From: Micromonospora halotolerans
Lineage (GTDB): Bacteria; Actinomycetota; Actinomycetes; Mycobacteriales; Micromonosporaceae
DNA length: 64,000 nt
Reading direction: 5' to 3'
NCBI RefSeq assembly: GCF_032108445.1
Contig: NZ_CP134876.1
Coordinates: 682,001 to 746,000 of the forward strand
Shown here: positions 34,681-43,926 of the stretch, piece after piece
How the letters are laid out: the number at the start of each line of letters is the position of its first letter
Numbering within the stretch: position 1 is the stretch's first letter
The notes under the pieces: generated by a model
The model's database searches: none
What the model was told of the DNA's origin: nothing
What the model saw: the letters and a program-made list of their open reading frames with translations, nothing else
Translations under genes and position numbers: made by a program

Positions 34681-35067
34681 TCAGGCCGAGGCGGCCCGCT
34701 CGGCGGGGCTGCGGCAGACGCAGAACTCGTTGCCCTCGGGGTCGGCGAGGACCACCCAGCCGGTGCCGTCCGGCCGGCGCCGGTCGTCGACCAGGGTGGC
34801 CCCGAGGTCGCGCAGGCGGGCCACCTCCTCGTCCCGGGTTCCCTCGGCCGCGTGCACGTCGAGGTGGAACGCGCCCTTGCCGTGCCGCTCGCCCACGGAG
34901 ACGAAGAGCAGGTCGGGGCCGTGGCCGTCGGGGGCGGCGAGGACCGCCTCCGGGTCGCCCGGGTGGTCGTCGTCGTTCAGCTTCCGGTCGAGCGCCCGCG
35001 CCCACCAGCTGGCCAGGACGTACGGGTCGTCGCTCTCGACGGTGACGCAGTGGATCTGTGCACTCAC
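34681..35067 (-). CDS. VOC (glyoxalase/bleomycin resistance-like) family protein
   Basis: A 128-aa vicinal-oxygen-chelate fold protein. Two beta-alpha-beta-beta-beta halves are seen: SAQIHCVTVESDDPYVLASW at the start, FHLDVHAAEGTRDEEVARL in the middle and GWVVLADPEGNEFCVC at the end. The conserved His and Glu positions suggest metal binding. Substrate unknown. The GTG at 35067 follows an excellent AGGAGG. Confidence 0.88.
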   Translation of the reverse strand: MSAQIHCVTVESDDPYVLASWWARALDRKLNDDDHPGDPEAVLAAPDGHGPDLLFVSVGERHGKGAFHLDVHAAEGTRDEEVARLRDLGATLVDDRRRPDGTGWVVLADPEGNEFCVCRSPAERAASA

Positions 35068-35224
35068 GGTGCTTCCTCCTGGATCGGAGTGCGCCCCGCC
35101 GGAGTGAGGACGGTCAGCGGGGACTGCGGGGCGCGGGACTGTTCATGGTGGACATCGGCCGCACCCCCTTCCACACCTCGGCTGACGCCGCTGATCATGT
35201 CATCACCCGGCGGCGGGGACAAGG

Positions 35225-35257
35225 CCGGCCCGGCCCCGCGTGGCGGGGCCGGGCCGG
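35225..35257. terminator. terminator hairpin downstream of the malectin protein gene
   Basis: A perfect 15-bp stem (ccggcccggccccgc / gcggggccgggccgg) with a 3-base loop lies 16 bp past the stop codon of the minus-strand gene ending at 35273. Confidence 0.8.
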
Positions 35258-35272
35258 ATGGGGGGCCCGGGG

Positions 35273-37813
35273 TCACGGGCCGACGAAGACCGCCTTCGCC
35301 CGCCAGTCGACGCCGTCCACGGCCGGGCCGCTGCGCACGGTGAACGCCGCGGCCGGCGCACCGTCCGCCCAGTCGGTGGCCGACAGCTCGCCGGTGCCGC
35401 GGTTGACCTTGTAGAGGGTGCCGCCGGCCAGGAAGACCGAGCCGGCGTCGGCGAAGCCGCTCGCCCCGGTGACGGTGAACTTCTCCGCGCCCACCACGCC
35501 GCTGTCCGGGGTGAACCAGCGCCAGAACAGGCCGCCCTGCCCGGCGAGGGTGTAGTAGAGCCGGCCGCCGCTGTAGAACATGCCGGTGACGTTGGGGATC
35601 TCGGGATAGAAGTTGCTGGTCACCCCGGCGTACGTCTGACCGGCCGGGCCGGAGTCCGTCTCCACCGCGTCCCAGTAGGCGTCGTGGTACGGGTCGACGG
35701 CCGACGCGGCGCCGAAGGTGGACCCGTCGAAGGTGCGCCGCCACAGCGACCCGTTCATCCCGTAGAAGAGCGTGCCGCCGACCCAGAACGCACCCCGCGC
35801 GGTGGACCAGGCGGTGCCGTCCGGCACGGCCACCGGGGCGGCCGCGCCGACCGTGGCGACCCCGTCGTACGACCGGAGCTGCACCTCGTTGCCGGTGCCG
35901 GCGGGCGGGGCGCCGGTCTTGACGATCTCGATGCCGTCGACCAGCGGGTTCTCCACCACGTGCTGGAAGTCGACGCCGACCGAGCCGTCGCTGACCACGG
36001 TGAACGCCCGCATGGTGCCCACGTTGTGGCCCACCGCGGCGGACAGGTCGAGGTCGTCCAGGACGGTCGCGCCCTCCACGGCGACGTCGAAGACCCGGGA
36101 GCCGGGGGCGGCCGTGCCGTCGTACCGGTTGGCCAGGTAGAGCCGGACCTGCACCTCGGTGCCCGTGGGCACCGGGAACTGCCAGCTCATCTCCGCGTCG
36201 CCGGCCGGGTCCCAGCGTTCGTCGCTGTAGAGCGCGGCGGGGGTGCCGGCCGGCACGGTGGCGTCGACGCCGCCGACCGGCGCGAAGCCGGCGGTGCTGC
36301 TGCCGGCGTTGTGGTACGGGCTGGGGCTGCCGCCGTCGTCGGCCGCCCAGTCCGGTCCGGTGTCCGTCGAGGCGACGAGGGGACCACCCGCGTTGACCCG
36401 GTACAGCACGTTCGTCGGCGCCGGGACCCCGGCCTGGTACACGTTCCCGGGGAGGGTGGCCGTGGTGGTCGGGTGCGGCGCCGCGCCGCCGGTCAGCGGG
36501 AAGAACGCGATCCGCTCCCGCCGGTACTGGAAGTTGCCGATCCACGAGGTGTCCGAGCCGACCCAGAGGCCGGCCGGGGTGACCAGAATCTCGGAGGCGC
36601 CGATGCCGCGCGGGTGCCGGCCGGGGTTCCAGGACAGCGGCAGCCCGGTGCGCGGGTCGAGGGCCGCGATGCTGGGCCGGCCCACGGCGCCGGCCTGGGC
36701 GGAGTCGCCGCCGAAGCTGTTGTTCAACCAGCGGAAGTGGCCGCCGACGTAGACCGCCTGCTCGCTGATGCCGACGGAGAGGTAGGTGTCGCCGCCGGTG
36801 TAGTCGACCCAGGTGGGCTGGAGGTCCGTGCCGGTGGCGCCGGCCTCCCAGCGGGCGGCGGCGTCGCAGAGCGTGCCGCCGTTGGGCGCGCCGGTGGTCA
36901 CCACCACGAAGTAGCTGCCGTCCGGGGCGAACGCGAGGTCCCGCATGTACGAGTCGAACGCCCACCAGGCGCAGCGCGGGGTGTACCGGCTGGTGTTCCA
37001 GTCGGCCACGGTGGCCGCCGTGGCGCCGAGGTCCAGCTTGACGATCTGGTCGTGCAGCACCCCGTCGGCCTTCTTGAAGTTGCCGATCACCACGAGCTTC
37101 GTGCCGTCCGGTGAGACGGCCAGCTTCTCGGCCCCGACGCCGGCGTTGGAGCCGCTGACCCCGTCGTAGTTGTGGTGCTCGGTGAGCGTCGTGGTGAGGT
37201 AGCCGTCCACCGCGCCGGTGCTCGCGTTGAGCGAGGCGAGGCCGCCGCGCGGGTTGGGGTTGCCGGCCGTGGTGAAGATGCCGCCCACCAGCAGCCGCCC
37301 GCCGACCAGGGCGATGTCGTTGACCAGCCCGTTGAACGCCGGCCCGGCGAAGCTGGTGACCACCGCGCCGGTGGCGACGTTGAGCAGGGCCACCTTGCGC
37401 CGGGTCACCCCGTTGACGGTGTTGAACTTGCCGGCGACGAAGACCGTCCCGGCGGTGGGCCCGGCGACCACCGCGTACACCTCGTTGTCGACGGTCGGCG
37501 CGAAGGCCGTGTCCACCGTGCCGGTGGCCTTGTCGAAGGCGAGCAGGTAGTTGCGGGTGATGTCGGCGTCGGACCCGCGGTTCTGCACCCGGGTGAACGA
37601 GCCGGCCACGATGATCTTGGAGCCGGCGTCGTGGATGGCGTCGACCGTGCCGTCCATGATGTCCGGCGAGGCGGTGGAGGGCGTCGCTCTGACCAGCGTG
37701 GTGTGGCCGGGCGCGGCGGCGGCGGGACCGGCCGGAGCCAGTCCGGCGGCGGTGAGCGCGACGGCGGCGAGGGCCACGAGCACACGGCGCGTGAGGGCCG
37801 AGGGTGGGGTCAC
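35273..37813 (-). CDS. large secreted delta-60-repeat / malectin domain protein
   Basis: An 846-aa exported protein. The signal peptide (RRVLVALAAVALTAAGLAPAG..AAA) is followed by delta-60/Kelch-like repeats (SGSF/GKFNTVNG, RRKVALLNVATG, GGIFTTAG, GNFKKADGV), probably a beta-propeller. A malectin-type carbohydrate-binding domain lies at about 450-610 (VLYRVNAGGP, DVAVEGATVLDDLDL, VENPLVDGIEIVKTG). A C-terminal set of blade-like repeats ends WRAKAVFVGP. The GTG at 37813 is preferred because GGAG lies 7 bp upstream. It should bind glycans outside the cell. No catalytic residues are evident. Confidence 0.8.
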   Translation of the reverse strand: MTPPSALTRRVLVALAAVALTAAGLAPAGPAAAAPGHTTLVRATPSTASPDIMDGTVDAIHDAGSKIIVAGSFTRVQNRGSDADITRNYLLAFDKATGTVDTAFAPTVDNEVYAVVAGPTAGTVFVAGKFNTVNGVTRRKVALLNVATGAVVTSFAGPAFNGLVNDIALVGGRLLVGGIFTTAGNPNPRGGLASLNASTGAVDGYLTTTLTEHHNYDGVSGSNAGVGAEKLAVSPDGTKLVVIGNFKKADGVLHDQIVKLDLGATAATVADWNTSRYTPRCAWWAFDSYMRDLAFAPDGSYFVVVTTGAPNGGTLCDAAARWEAGATGTDLQPTWVDYTGGDTYLSVGISEQAVYVGGHFRWLNNSFGGDSAQAGAVGRPSIAALDPRTGLPLSWNPGRHPRGIGASEILVTPAGLWVGSDTSWIGNFQYRRERIAFFPLTGGAAPHPTTTATLPGNVYQAGVPAPTNVLYRVNAGGPLVASTDTGPDWAADDGGSPSPYHNAGSSTAGFAPVGGVDATVPAGTPAALYSDERWDPAGDAEMSWQFPVPTGTEVQVRLYLANRYDGTAAPGSRVFDVAVEGATVLDDLDLSAAVGHNVGTMRAFTVVSDGSVGVDFQHVVENPLVDGIEIVKTGAPPAGTGNEVQLRSYDGVATVGAAAPVAVPDGTAWSTARGAFWVGGTLFYGMNGSLWRRTFDGSTFGAASAVDPYHDAYWDAVETDSGPAGQTYAGVTSNFYPEIPNVTGMFYSGGRLYYTLAGQGGLFWRWFTPDSGVVGAEKFTVTGASGFADAGSVFLAGGTLYKVNRGTGELSATDWADGAPAAAFTVRSGPAVDGVDWRAKAVFVGP

Positions 37814-38069
37814 TGGCAGCTCCGGAGACTGGTGTGGACAGGCGTGAGGCAGCACTCACCCTGGGCCACCCGCCACGCGCCGTCCAGCACCGGCCACGCT
37901 TTCTGCCCGACCACCGCGCCGCTCCCGCCCGACCACCCGGCGCGACCGTCGGGACAGCCGGGCCGCCCGCACGAACAGGTGGCCGCGGATGGTGGTTCGG
38001 CGGGCGGCGGCCGTCAGGTCGGCGGTCCGGCGCGTACCGTCGGTCGGCCGCGCGGGCGCCGATCGGCTC

Positions 38070-39230
38070 CTAGGTGGCCGCGGGCGCGTCGGCCGACGGG
38101 AGGGTGACGGTCACCTCCAGGCCGCCGCCCGGCTGGGCGACCGCCTTCACCGTGCCGCCGTGCGCGTCGCAGACGGCGCGCACGATGGACAGTCCGAGGC
38201 CCGAGCCGCGGGCGCCGGTGCGCTCCTGCCCGCCGCGCCGGAACGGCTCGAACAGCCCCGGCACGTCGGCGGGGGCGACCTCGAAGCCGGTGTTGCCGAC
38301 CACGAGCCAGGACCGCTGCCCGTCGGTGCCGGTGCGCACCCAGAGCCGGCCGTGCAGGTGGTTGTAGCGGACCGCGTTCTCCACGAGGTTGCCGGCGAGC
38401 CGGTCGAGCAGGCCCGGGTCGCCGACCACCGGCGCGGCCCGCAGCGAGGTGTGCACCTTGAGGCCGATCCGCTCCACCTCGCGGGCCATCGCGGAGAGCG
38501 CGTTGGCGGTGCCCACGGCGAGGTCGAACTCGCTGCGCCGGGCCAGCCGGCCGCCCGTCTGCGCCTCGCTGCGGGCCAGCACCAGCAGCGCGTCGACCAG
38601 CCCGTTGGCGCGTTCCGAGGCGTCCCGCACCACGCTGGCCATCCGGCGGTACTCGGCGAGATCCGCCTCGTCGTCGCTGAGCGTCACGTCGATCTCGGTG
38701 CGCATCACCGCGAGCGGGGTCCGCAGCTCGTGCGAGGCGTTGGCCACGAACCGCTTCTGCGCCTCGAACGCGGCGCCGATCCGGTCCAGCATGGCGTCGA
38801 AGGTCTCGGCCAGCTCGGCCACCTCGTCGTTCGCGCCGGACCAGCCGATCCGCTCGTCGAGGGTGGTCTCGCCGAGCCGGCGCGCGGTGGCGGTGACCTG
38901 GTGCAGCGGGCGCAGCGCCCGGCCGGCCACCGCGTACGCGCCGGCGATCCCGACCATGCCGATCGCCACCAGCGCCACCAGGGCCTTGACCAGCAGCTCG
39001 CGGGACGCGGCGTCGACCAGTTCCCGCTGCCAGTGCCCGGCGTCGAGGGTGCGGCCGTCGGCGAGCACCACCGTGGTGCCGGGCAACAGCTCGTCGGTGG
39101 GGCGCAGCGCGTCCCGGACCAGCAGCCAGGCCAGCAGCACCAGGACCGCGCCGGCCCCGACCAGCAGCACCCCGTTGAGCAGGGTGAGCCGCAGTCGCAG
39201 GGTGGGCCGCGGCCGGGACCGGGCCGTCAT
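38070..39230 (-). CDS. sensor histidine kinase of a two-component system
   Basis: A 386-aa kinase. Two TM helices (about 15-37 and 82-106) flank a short outer sensing loop of roughly 45 residues. A HAMP follows (RPLHQVTATARRLGETTLDERI), then HisKA with the phosphorylated His in ASHELRTPLAVM, then HATPase with the N box NLVENAVRYN and G2 box GSGLGLSIV. It is translationally coupled to the response regulator (ATGA overlap). The short sensor loop suggests the signal is membrane- or envelope-borne. Confidence 0.95.
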   Translation of the reverse strand: MTARSRPRPTLRLRLTLLNGVLLVGAGAVLVLLAWLLVRDALRPTDELLPGTTVVLADGRTLDAGHWQRELVDAASRELLVKALVALVAIGMVGIAGAYAVAGRALRPLHQVTATARRLGETTLDERIGWSGANDEVAELAETFDAMLDRIGAAFEAQKRFVANASHELRTPLAVMRTEIDVTLSDDEADLAEYRRMASVVRDASERANGLVDALLVLARSEAQTGGRLARRSEFDLAVGTANALSAMAREVERIGLKVHTSLRAAPVVGDPGLLDRLAGNLVENAVRYNHLHGRLWVRTGTDGQRSWLVVGNTGFEVAPADVPGLFEPFRRGGQERTGARGSGLGLSIVRAVCDAHGGTVKAVAQPGGGLEVTVTLPSADAPAAT

Positions 39231-39895
39231 GAGCTGGCCTCGCCGATCCGGTAGCCCGCGCCGACCACCGTGTCGATCAACGGCGGGTCGCCGAGCTTCT
39301 TGCGCAGTGTCATCACGGTGACCCGGACGATGGTGGTGAACGGGTCGGTGTTCGCATCCCAGACCCGCTCCAGCAGTTCCTCGCTGGAGACCACCGCGCC
39401 GCGCGCCTTGAGCAGCTCGGCCAGCACGCCGAACTCCTTGTTGGTCAGGTCGACCGGCTCGCCGCCGCGGGTGACCACCCGTCGGGCCGGGTCGAGCACC
39501 AGGTCGGCCACCTCCAGCACCGGCGGGGCGGCCGGGGTGGCCCGCCGCCCCAGCGCCTGCACCCGGGCGACCAGCTCGTCGAAGGCGAACGGCTTGGGCA
39601 GGTAGTCGTCGGCGCCGAGCCGCAACCCCTCCACCCGGTCGGCGACCGTGACGCTCGCGGTCAGCATCAGCACCCGGGTCAGCGCGCCGGAGGCGGCCAG
39701 GTCGGCGCAGATCCGGTCGCCGTGCACGCCGGGCAGGTCCCGGTCCAGGATCACCACGTCGTAGCGGGTCACGAAGGCGGCCTCGTGCCCGGCGTCGCCG
39801 TCGTAGGCGACGTCCACGGCCATCCCGCGCTTGCGCAGCCCGCGCGCGATCGCGTCAGCGAGGTTCCGCTCGTCCTCGACCACCAGTACCCGCAT
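39227..39895 (-). CDS. OmpR/PhoB-type response regulator
   Basis: A 222-aa response regulator. The receiver domain (1-115) has the acidic pair EDE, the phospho-accepting Asp in VVILDRDLPG and the Lys in LPKPF. A winged-helix DNA-binding domain (about 125-222) contains LTNKEFGVLAELLKARGAVV, VSSEELLERVWD and the end loop VRVTVMTLRKKLG. It is the first gene of the pair. The target is unknown; it is divergent from the C39-like gene, 162 bp apart. Confidence 0.95.
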   Translation of the reverse strand: MRVLVVEDERNLADAIARGLRKRGMAVDVAYDGDAGHEAAFVTRYDVVILDRDLPGVHGDRICADLAASGALTRVLMLTASVTVADRVEGLRLGADDYLPKPFAFDELVARVQALGRRATPAAPPVLEVADLVLDPARRVVTRGGEPVDLTNKEFGVLAELLKARGAVVSSEELLERVWDANTDPFTTIVRVTVMTLRKKLGDPPLIDTVVGAGYRIGEASS

Positions 39896-40056
39896 CCCGG
39901 CCTCCCACCTCGTGACCTCCCACAACCTAGTGCGGGCCGCCAAGCGTCCCTCGCGCGCCGTCATTGCAAAAAATCTTCAGGTACGCGATGCTGCCCGGCA
40001 GCGAGCGACAAGCGCCCCGGCCACCGGGCCCGGGCCCGAGCCCGACGGGAGCCCGC

Positions 40057-41298
40057 ATGACCGCTGTCGACCCCGGCCGGGACGTGACGTACCACCGCTT
40101 CCGCTTCCCGGCGGACCTGCGCCTCGGCACCGCCGACGGGGTGGCCGCCGGCCCGGACGGGCTGGTGCTGGCCACGCCGGCCGATCGCCTGGACCACACC
40201 GACCCGCACTCCGGCGACACGGCCGGGTACGACGCGGCGACCTGGACCTCCCCGGTGGTGCCGGTCGGCTTCGCCGTCGCCGAGCTGGTGCCCTCCTGGA
40301 CCGCCGACGCCCCGCCCGGCTGCTGGCTGCGGGTGGAGCTGCGCGGCTTCGCCGGGGACGCCGCCGCCACCGGCTGGTACGAGCTGGGCCGGTGGGCCGC
40401 CGACGACACGGCCATCCACCGTTCCTCGGTGCCGGGCCAGGCGGACGACGCGGCCTCGGTCGCGGCCGACACCCTGCGCGTGACGGGCGCGACCGTCACC
40501 GGCTGGCAGGTCCGGGTCACCCTGCTCCGGCGCCCCGACGCCCCGGCCGGCCCGGTGCTGCGCACGGTCGGCGTGGTCGCCTCGACGGGTGCCAGCGCCG
40601 GCACGCCGGCGACCCGCGCGGGTGGCGCGCCGGACGGCGGGCCGGTCCCGACGCCGGCCCGGGTCGACACGGCAGCCGGCGAGGCGCGGGGCCGGGTGCT
40701 CGACGTGCCCCGCTACGCGCAGCGGCTGCACGCCGGCGGCGAGACCCGCTGGGGTGGCGGCGGGGACTCCTGGTGCAGCCCCACCTGCGTCTCGATGGTG
40801 CTCGACTTCTGGGGCGCCGGCCCCACCCCGGACCGGTACGCCTGGGTCGCCCCGCCCGGCCCTCGACCGGTGGTGGTGCACGCCGCCCGGCACTGCTACG
40901 ACCACGCGTACGCGGGGGCCGGGAACTGGGCGTTCAACACCGCGTACGCGGGGCTGCACGGGGTGGACGCGTTCGTCACCCGGCTGCGCTCGCTGGCCGA
41001 GGCGGAACGGTTCGTGGCCGCCGGCATCCCGCTGATCGTCTCGGCGGCCTTCACCCGGGGGCAGGTGCCCGGGCTGGACTACGACACCCGGGGGCACCTC
41101 ATCGTGCTGGTCGGCTTCACGGCCGACGGCGACCCGGTGCTCAACGACCCGTACGCCCCCGACGACGAGGGGGTGCGCCGGACGGTGCCCCGGTCGGCGT
41201 TCGAGGCGGCCTGGCAGGGCGGCAGCGGCGGCGTCGTCTACGTGGTGCGACCCGAGTCGGTGCCGCTGCCGCCGGCGCCCGCGCAGGCCAACTGGTAG
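40057..41298 (+). CDS. C39-type papain-like peptidase family protein
   Basis: A 413-aa protein. Residues 1-210 are a beta-rich region with no named domain. Residues about 225-400 form a Peptidase_C39_2 module with the nucleophile in SWCSPTCVSMVLDFW and the catalytic His in TRGHLIVLVGF, followed by the Asn/Asp of LNDPYAP. No signal peptide or TM helix is obvious from the chosen ATG, although an in-frame ATG at 39964 exists. GGGAG is 6 bp upstream of 40057. It is convergent with a propeller gene, 1 bp apart. Substrate unknown. Confidence 0.82.
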   Translation: MTAVDPGRDVTYHRFRFPADLRLGTADGVAAGPDGLVLATPADRLDHTDPHSGDTAGYDAATWTSPVVPVGFAVAELVPSWTADAPPGCWLRVELRGFAGDAAATGWYELGRWAADDTAIHRSSVPGQADDAASVAADTLRVTGATVTGWQVRVTLLRRPDAPAGPVLRTVGVVASTGASAGTPATRAGGAPDGGPVPTPARVDTAAGEARGRVLDVPRYAQRLHAGGETRWGGGGDSWCSPTCVSMVLDFWGAGPTPDRYAWVAPPGPRPVVVHAARHCYDHAYAGAGNWAFNTAYAGLHGVDAFVTRLRSLAEAERFVAAGIPLIVSAAFTRGQVPGLDYDTRGHLIVLVGFTADGDPVLNDPYAPDDEGVRRTVPRSAFEAAWQGGSGGVVYVVRPESVPLPPAPAQANW

Positions 41299-41299
41299 G

Positions 41300-42574
41300 T
41301 CAGGGCCCCACCGGCCAGATCATCAGCCCGCCGGACGGGCGCAGGCAGACCAGCGCGGTGCCGGAGTCGGCGCACTCGTTCCAGGAGCCGGGCAGCACGG
41401 CCCGGGTCCGGACCTCGCCGGCCGCGACGTCCAGCGCGCCGACCAGCGTCCGGTCGCCGGGCAGCCGACGCAGCCCGAGCAGCCGGATCGGATCGCTCCC
41501 GAAGCCCGTGGGCCGCCAGCGCCCGAGCCGGGTGACGGGGTGGCCGGTGGCCGGGTCGAGCACCGACAGTTCCTCCGGCCCGACGCCGAGCAGCCGGCCG
41601 CCGATCGGTGCCAGACCGAGCCAGCTGTCGTCCACCCAGCTCAGCCGGCCGGTGGCAGGGTCGAGGGCGCGAACCCCGCCGACCTGGTCGCGGACGCACA
41701 CCATCCCGGCGCACTCGACGAACCAGACCCCGCCGGGGGGCTCCAGCGGCATGCTCCAGCGCCGGTCCAGCTGGTCCAGCCCGTACGCCGTGACCGTGCC
41801 CGGCGCGCCGTCGACCAGCAGCAGGTCGGCCACCACCTGGGTGAACCGGTAGGAGAGCCGGTCCGTGGCCGGCGGCACCCGGCCGGCGTGGACCAGCGCG
41901 CCGGAGTCCGCGTCGTGCACCTCCACCCGGCCGTCCGGGGCGACCAGCACGATCTGCGTCGGCCCCCCGTCGTCCATCCGGTACGACACCCCGTTGGTGG
42001 GCAGCGGCAGCGACCAGCGCACCGCGCCGGAGGCCGGGTCGACGGCCAGGACCGTGCCCTTCCCGGACGCCCGCGGGGTCTCGAAGAGAACCCCGCCGGA
42101 CGCGGTCGACACCGGGTAGCCGGTCTGCCGCCAGCGCACCACGCCGGTCACCGGATCCAGCAGGGTCGACACGGTGTCGCCGGCCCCGGCGGGGCTGCTC
42201 GTCACCAGCAGCCCACCGGCCAGCGCGTCCAGCCCGAGCACGTGGTCGCCGGCCGGCAGGATGAACCGCCACACCGGCTCGCCGCCGGGCAGCCGGTGCC
42301 CGGTGACCACCCGGCCGCCCTGGCCGACCGCTCCCGGGCCGTCGGCCACCACGAGCCGGCCCGCCAGGACCAGGAAGACCGCGCCCTGCGGGGCGGCCAC
42401 CCGGACCCCCGCGGGCGGCCGGGCCGGCGAGGTCGCGCCGGCCAGGGTGAGCAGCGCGACGCAGCAGACCGCCGCCACCCGGGCGAGCCGGCCCGGTGGC
42501 CGGAGCGGCGCCCGCGCCAGCTCGTCGGCCTCGTCGCCGTGCCGCATCTCCCCCAGCTCGATGACCGGGCTCAC
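41300..42574 (-). CDS. membrane-anchored PQQ-like beta-propeller protein, paralog 2
   Basis: A 424-aa protein. Short cytoplasmic N-terminus (VSPVIELGEM), one TM helix (VAAVCCVALLTLAGATSPA, about 35-55), then a beta-propeller with PQQ-like blades (VSTLLDPVTGVVRWRQT, LAVDPASGAVRWSLPL, RALDPATGRLSWVDD, LSVLDPATGHPVTRLG). A pair of cysteines (FVECAGMVCVRD) may be disulfide-bonded. It starts in a GTGA overlap with the paralog upstream. Blades of this type bind partners rather than quinone unless catalytic residues are present, and none are seen. Confidence 0.8.
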   Translation of the reverse strand: MSPVIELGEMRHGDEADELARAPLRPPGRLARVAAVCCVALLTLAGATSPARPPAGVRVAAPQGAVFLVLAGRLVVADGPGAVGQGGRVVTGHRLPGGEPVWRFILPAGDHVLGLDALAGGLLVTSSPAGAGDTVSTLLDPVTGVVRWRQTGYPVSTASGGVLFETPRASGKGTVLAVDPASGAVRWSLPLPTNGVSYRMDDGGPTQIVLVAPDGRVEVHDADSGALVHAGRVPPATDRLSYRFTQVVADLLLVDGAPGTVTAYGLDQLDRRWSMPLEPPGGVWFVECAGMVCVRDQVGGVRALDPATGRLSWVDDSWLGLAPIGGRLLGVGPEELSVLDPATGHPVTRLGRWRPTGFGSDPIRLLGLRRLPGDRTLVGALDVAAGEVRTRAVLPGSWNECADSGTALVCLRPSGGLMIWPVGP

Positions 42575-43851
42575 GGCAGCCGCCACAGCCCGAACCCGCC
42601 GTCCGCGCGGCGGCAGACGAGCAGCTCCGCACCCATCCGGCAGTCGCCGACGGCGCCGACCAGCACCTCGCGCACCTCGGGGCTGCCGCGGGCCGGGTCC
42701 AGCTCGGCGAGGAGCAGGCGGCCGCCCTCGGTCCGCCGGACGCCGAACAGCCGCCCCTCGAACTCGTCCTGCGGGACCACACCCCACACGCCGAGGTCGG
42801 CGACCAGCCGACCGGTGGCCTCCTCGACCACCGCCAGGGCACTTCCGCTGGCCGTGTCCACCCCGACCAGGAGCCGGCCGCCGGTGGCCGCCAGCGTCCC
42901 GGTCCACCGGTCGTCGGTCCACCGCACGGCGCCGGTGGCGGGGTCGAGCGCCCACATGCCGCCGGTCAGCCGGACGGCGCAGAGCAGGCTGCCGCACCGC
43001 TCGGCGAAGCCGACCAGCGGGAGCACCGCGGTCCAGCGCCGCTGCAACGTGTCCAGGTCGTAGGCGGTGACGCTGCCGCCGTCCTCCTTGATGACCAGCA
43101 GCATCCCGGCGCCGAGCAGGGTCCACCGCCGGGTGGGCCGGTCACCGGGAGCCAGGTCGCGGGCGGCGAGCCGGCTGCCGTCGGCCGCGTCGTACACGAC
43201 GGTCTCGCCGGCGGGCGGCAGGTGCACCAGCCGGTCCACACCGGACGGGCCGAAGCTGAGCTCGACGTTGTCCGGCGTGCCCGGGACCGACCAGAGGGTC
43301 CGGCCGTCGCTCACCGCCACCCGGCGGACCGCCTCCCGGCCCGCCATCTCGGGCACCTGCAGGAGCAGTGCCCCGCCGGCCGGGAAGCCCACCCCCGGCT
43401 GGAGCCAGCTCACCCGGCCGGTGCGGGCGTCGAGGCCGATCGTCTCCCACCCGGAGTCGCCGGCGGTCCGCCCGACGAGCAGCACGGTGCCGTCCTGTTC
43501 CCACACCGTGGTGGCGACGCCCGTCCCGGGCACCAGCGTCCGCCAGAGTGTCCGGGGTGGACCGCCGGCGACCCGGTAGGCGACGAGTTGCCGGCCCACG
43601 CCGCGCTGCGGGTCGGGCGGCCGCACCACGTACACCCGGTCGCCGGAGACGAACGCGGCGGCCGCGGGGCCGCCCGGCAGGGTGCGCGCGGCGGGCCGCG
43701 ACGGCGGGGCGGCCGCGGCGAGCGTGACCAGCGCCACCAGGAGCACCACGACGCTCCGGAACGGACGGCCGACGGCGCGCGGCCGCCGTGCCGGCGGACC
43801 GGGTGCGGTGTCGTCGTGCAGCTCACCCAGATCGATGACGGCCACGACCAC
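42571..43851 (-). CDS. membrane-anchored PQQ-like beta-propeller protein, paralog 1
   Basis: A 426-aa protein with the same plan as its downstream paralog: N-terminal VAVIDLGELHDD, one TM helix (VVVLLVALVTLAAAAPP, about 33-50), then a propeller with blades TIGLDARTGRVSWLQP, VTAYDLDTLQRRWT, MWALDPATGAVRWTD. Cysteines in FAERCGSLLCAV match the paralog. GGAGAGGGG directly precedes GTG 43851; a second GTG at 43845 is possible. It is divergent from the first GT-C-like gene, only 75 bp apart. Confidence 0.8.
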   Translation of the reverse strand: MVVAVIDLGELHDDTAPGPPARRPRAVGRPFRSVVVLLVALVTLAAAAPPSRPAARTLPGGPAAAAFVSGDRVYVVRPPDPQRGVGRQLVAYRVAGGPPRTLWRTLVPGTGVATTVWEQDGTVLLVGRTAGDSGWETIGLDARTGRVSWLQPGVGFPAGGALLLQVPEMAGREAVRRVAVSDGRTLWSVPGTPDNVELSFGPSGVDRLVHLPPAGETVVYDAADGSRLAARDLAPGDRPTRRWTLLGAGMLLVIKEDGGSVTAYDLDTLQRRWTAVLPLVGFAERCGSLLCAVRLTGGMWALDPATGAVRWTDDRWTGTLAATGGRLLVGVDTASGSALAVVEEATGRLVADLGVWGVVPQDEFEGRLFGVRRTEGGRLLLAELDPARGSPEVREVLVGAVGDCRMGAELLVCRRADGGFGLWRLP

Positions 43852-43912
43852 CCCCTCTCCACGCCGCCGCAACGGCGGCCCGGCCGTGACCGGCGCGACG
43901 GCGTGCCGCCTG

Positions 43913-43918
43913 TACGAT
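43913..43918 (+). promoter_or_regulatory. candidate -10 box, near-leaderless, for GT-C-like paralog A
   Basis: TACGAT ends 8 bp before the GTG at 43927. No Shine-Dalgarno is present. It lies in the 75-bp divergent region shared with the propeller genes. Confidence 0.4.
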
Positions 43919-43926
43919 GGCCCGTC

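Noticed and set aside
37814..38069. Possible small gene between the malectin protein and the kinase
   Set aside because: Open frames in this 256-bp gap are Pro/Arg-rich shadows; no start with an RBS and no structured element found.
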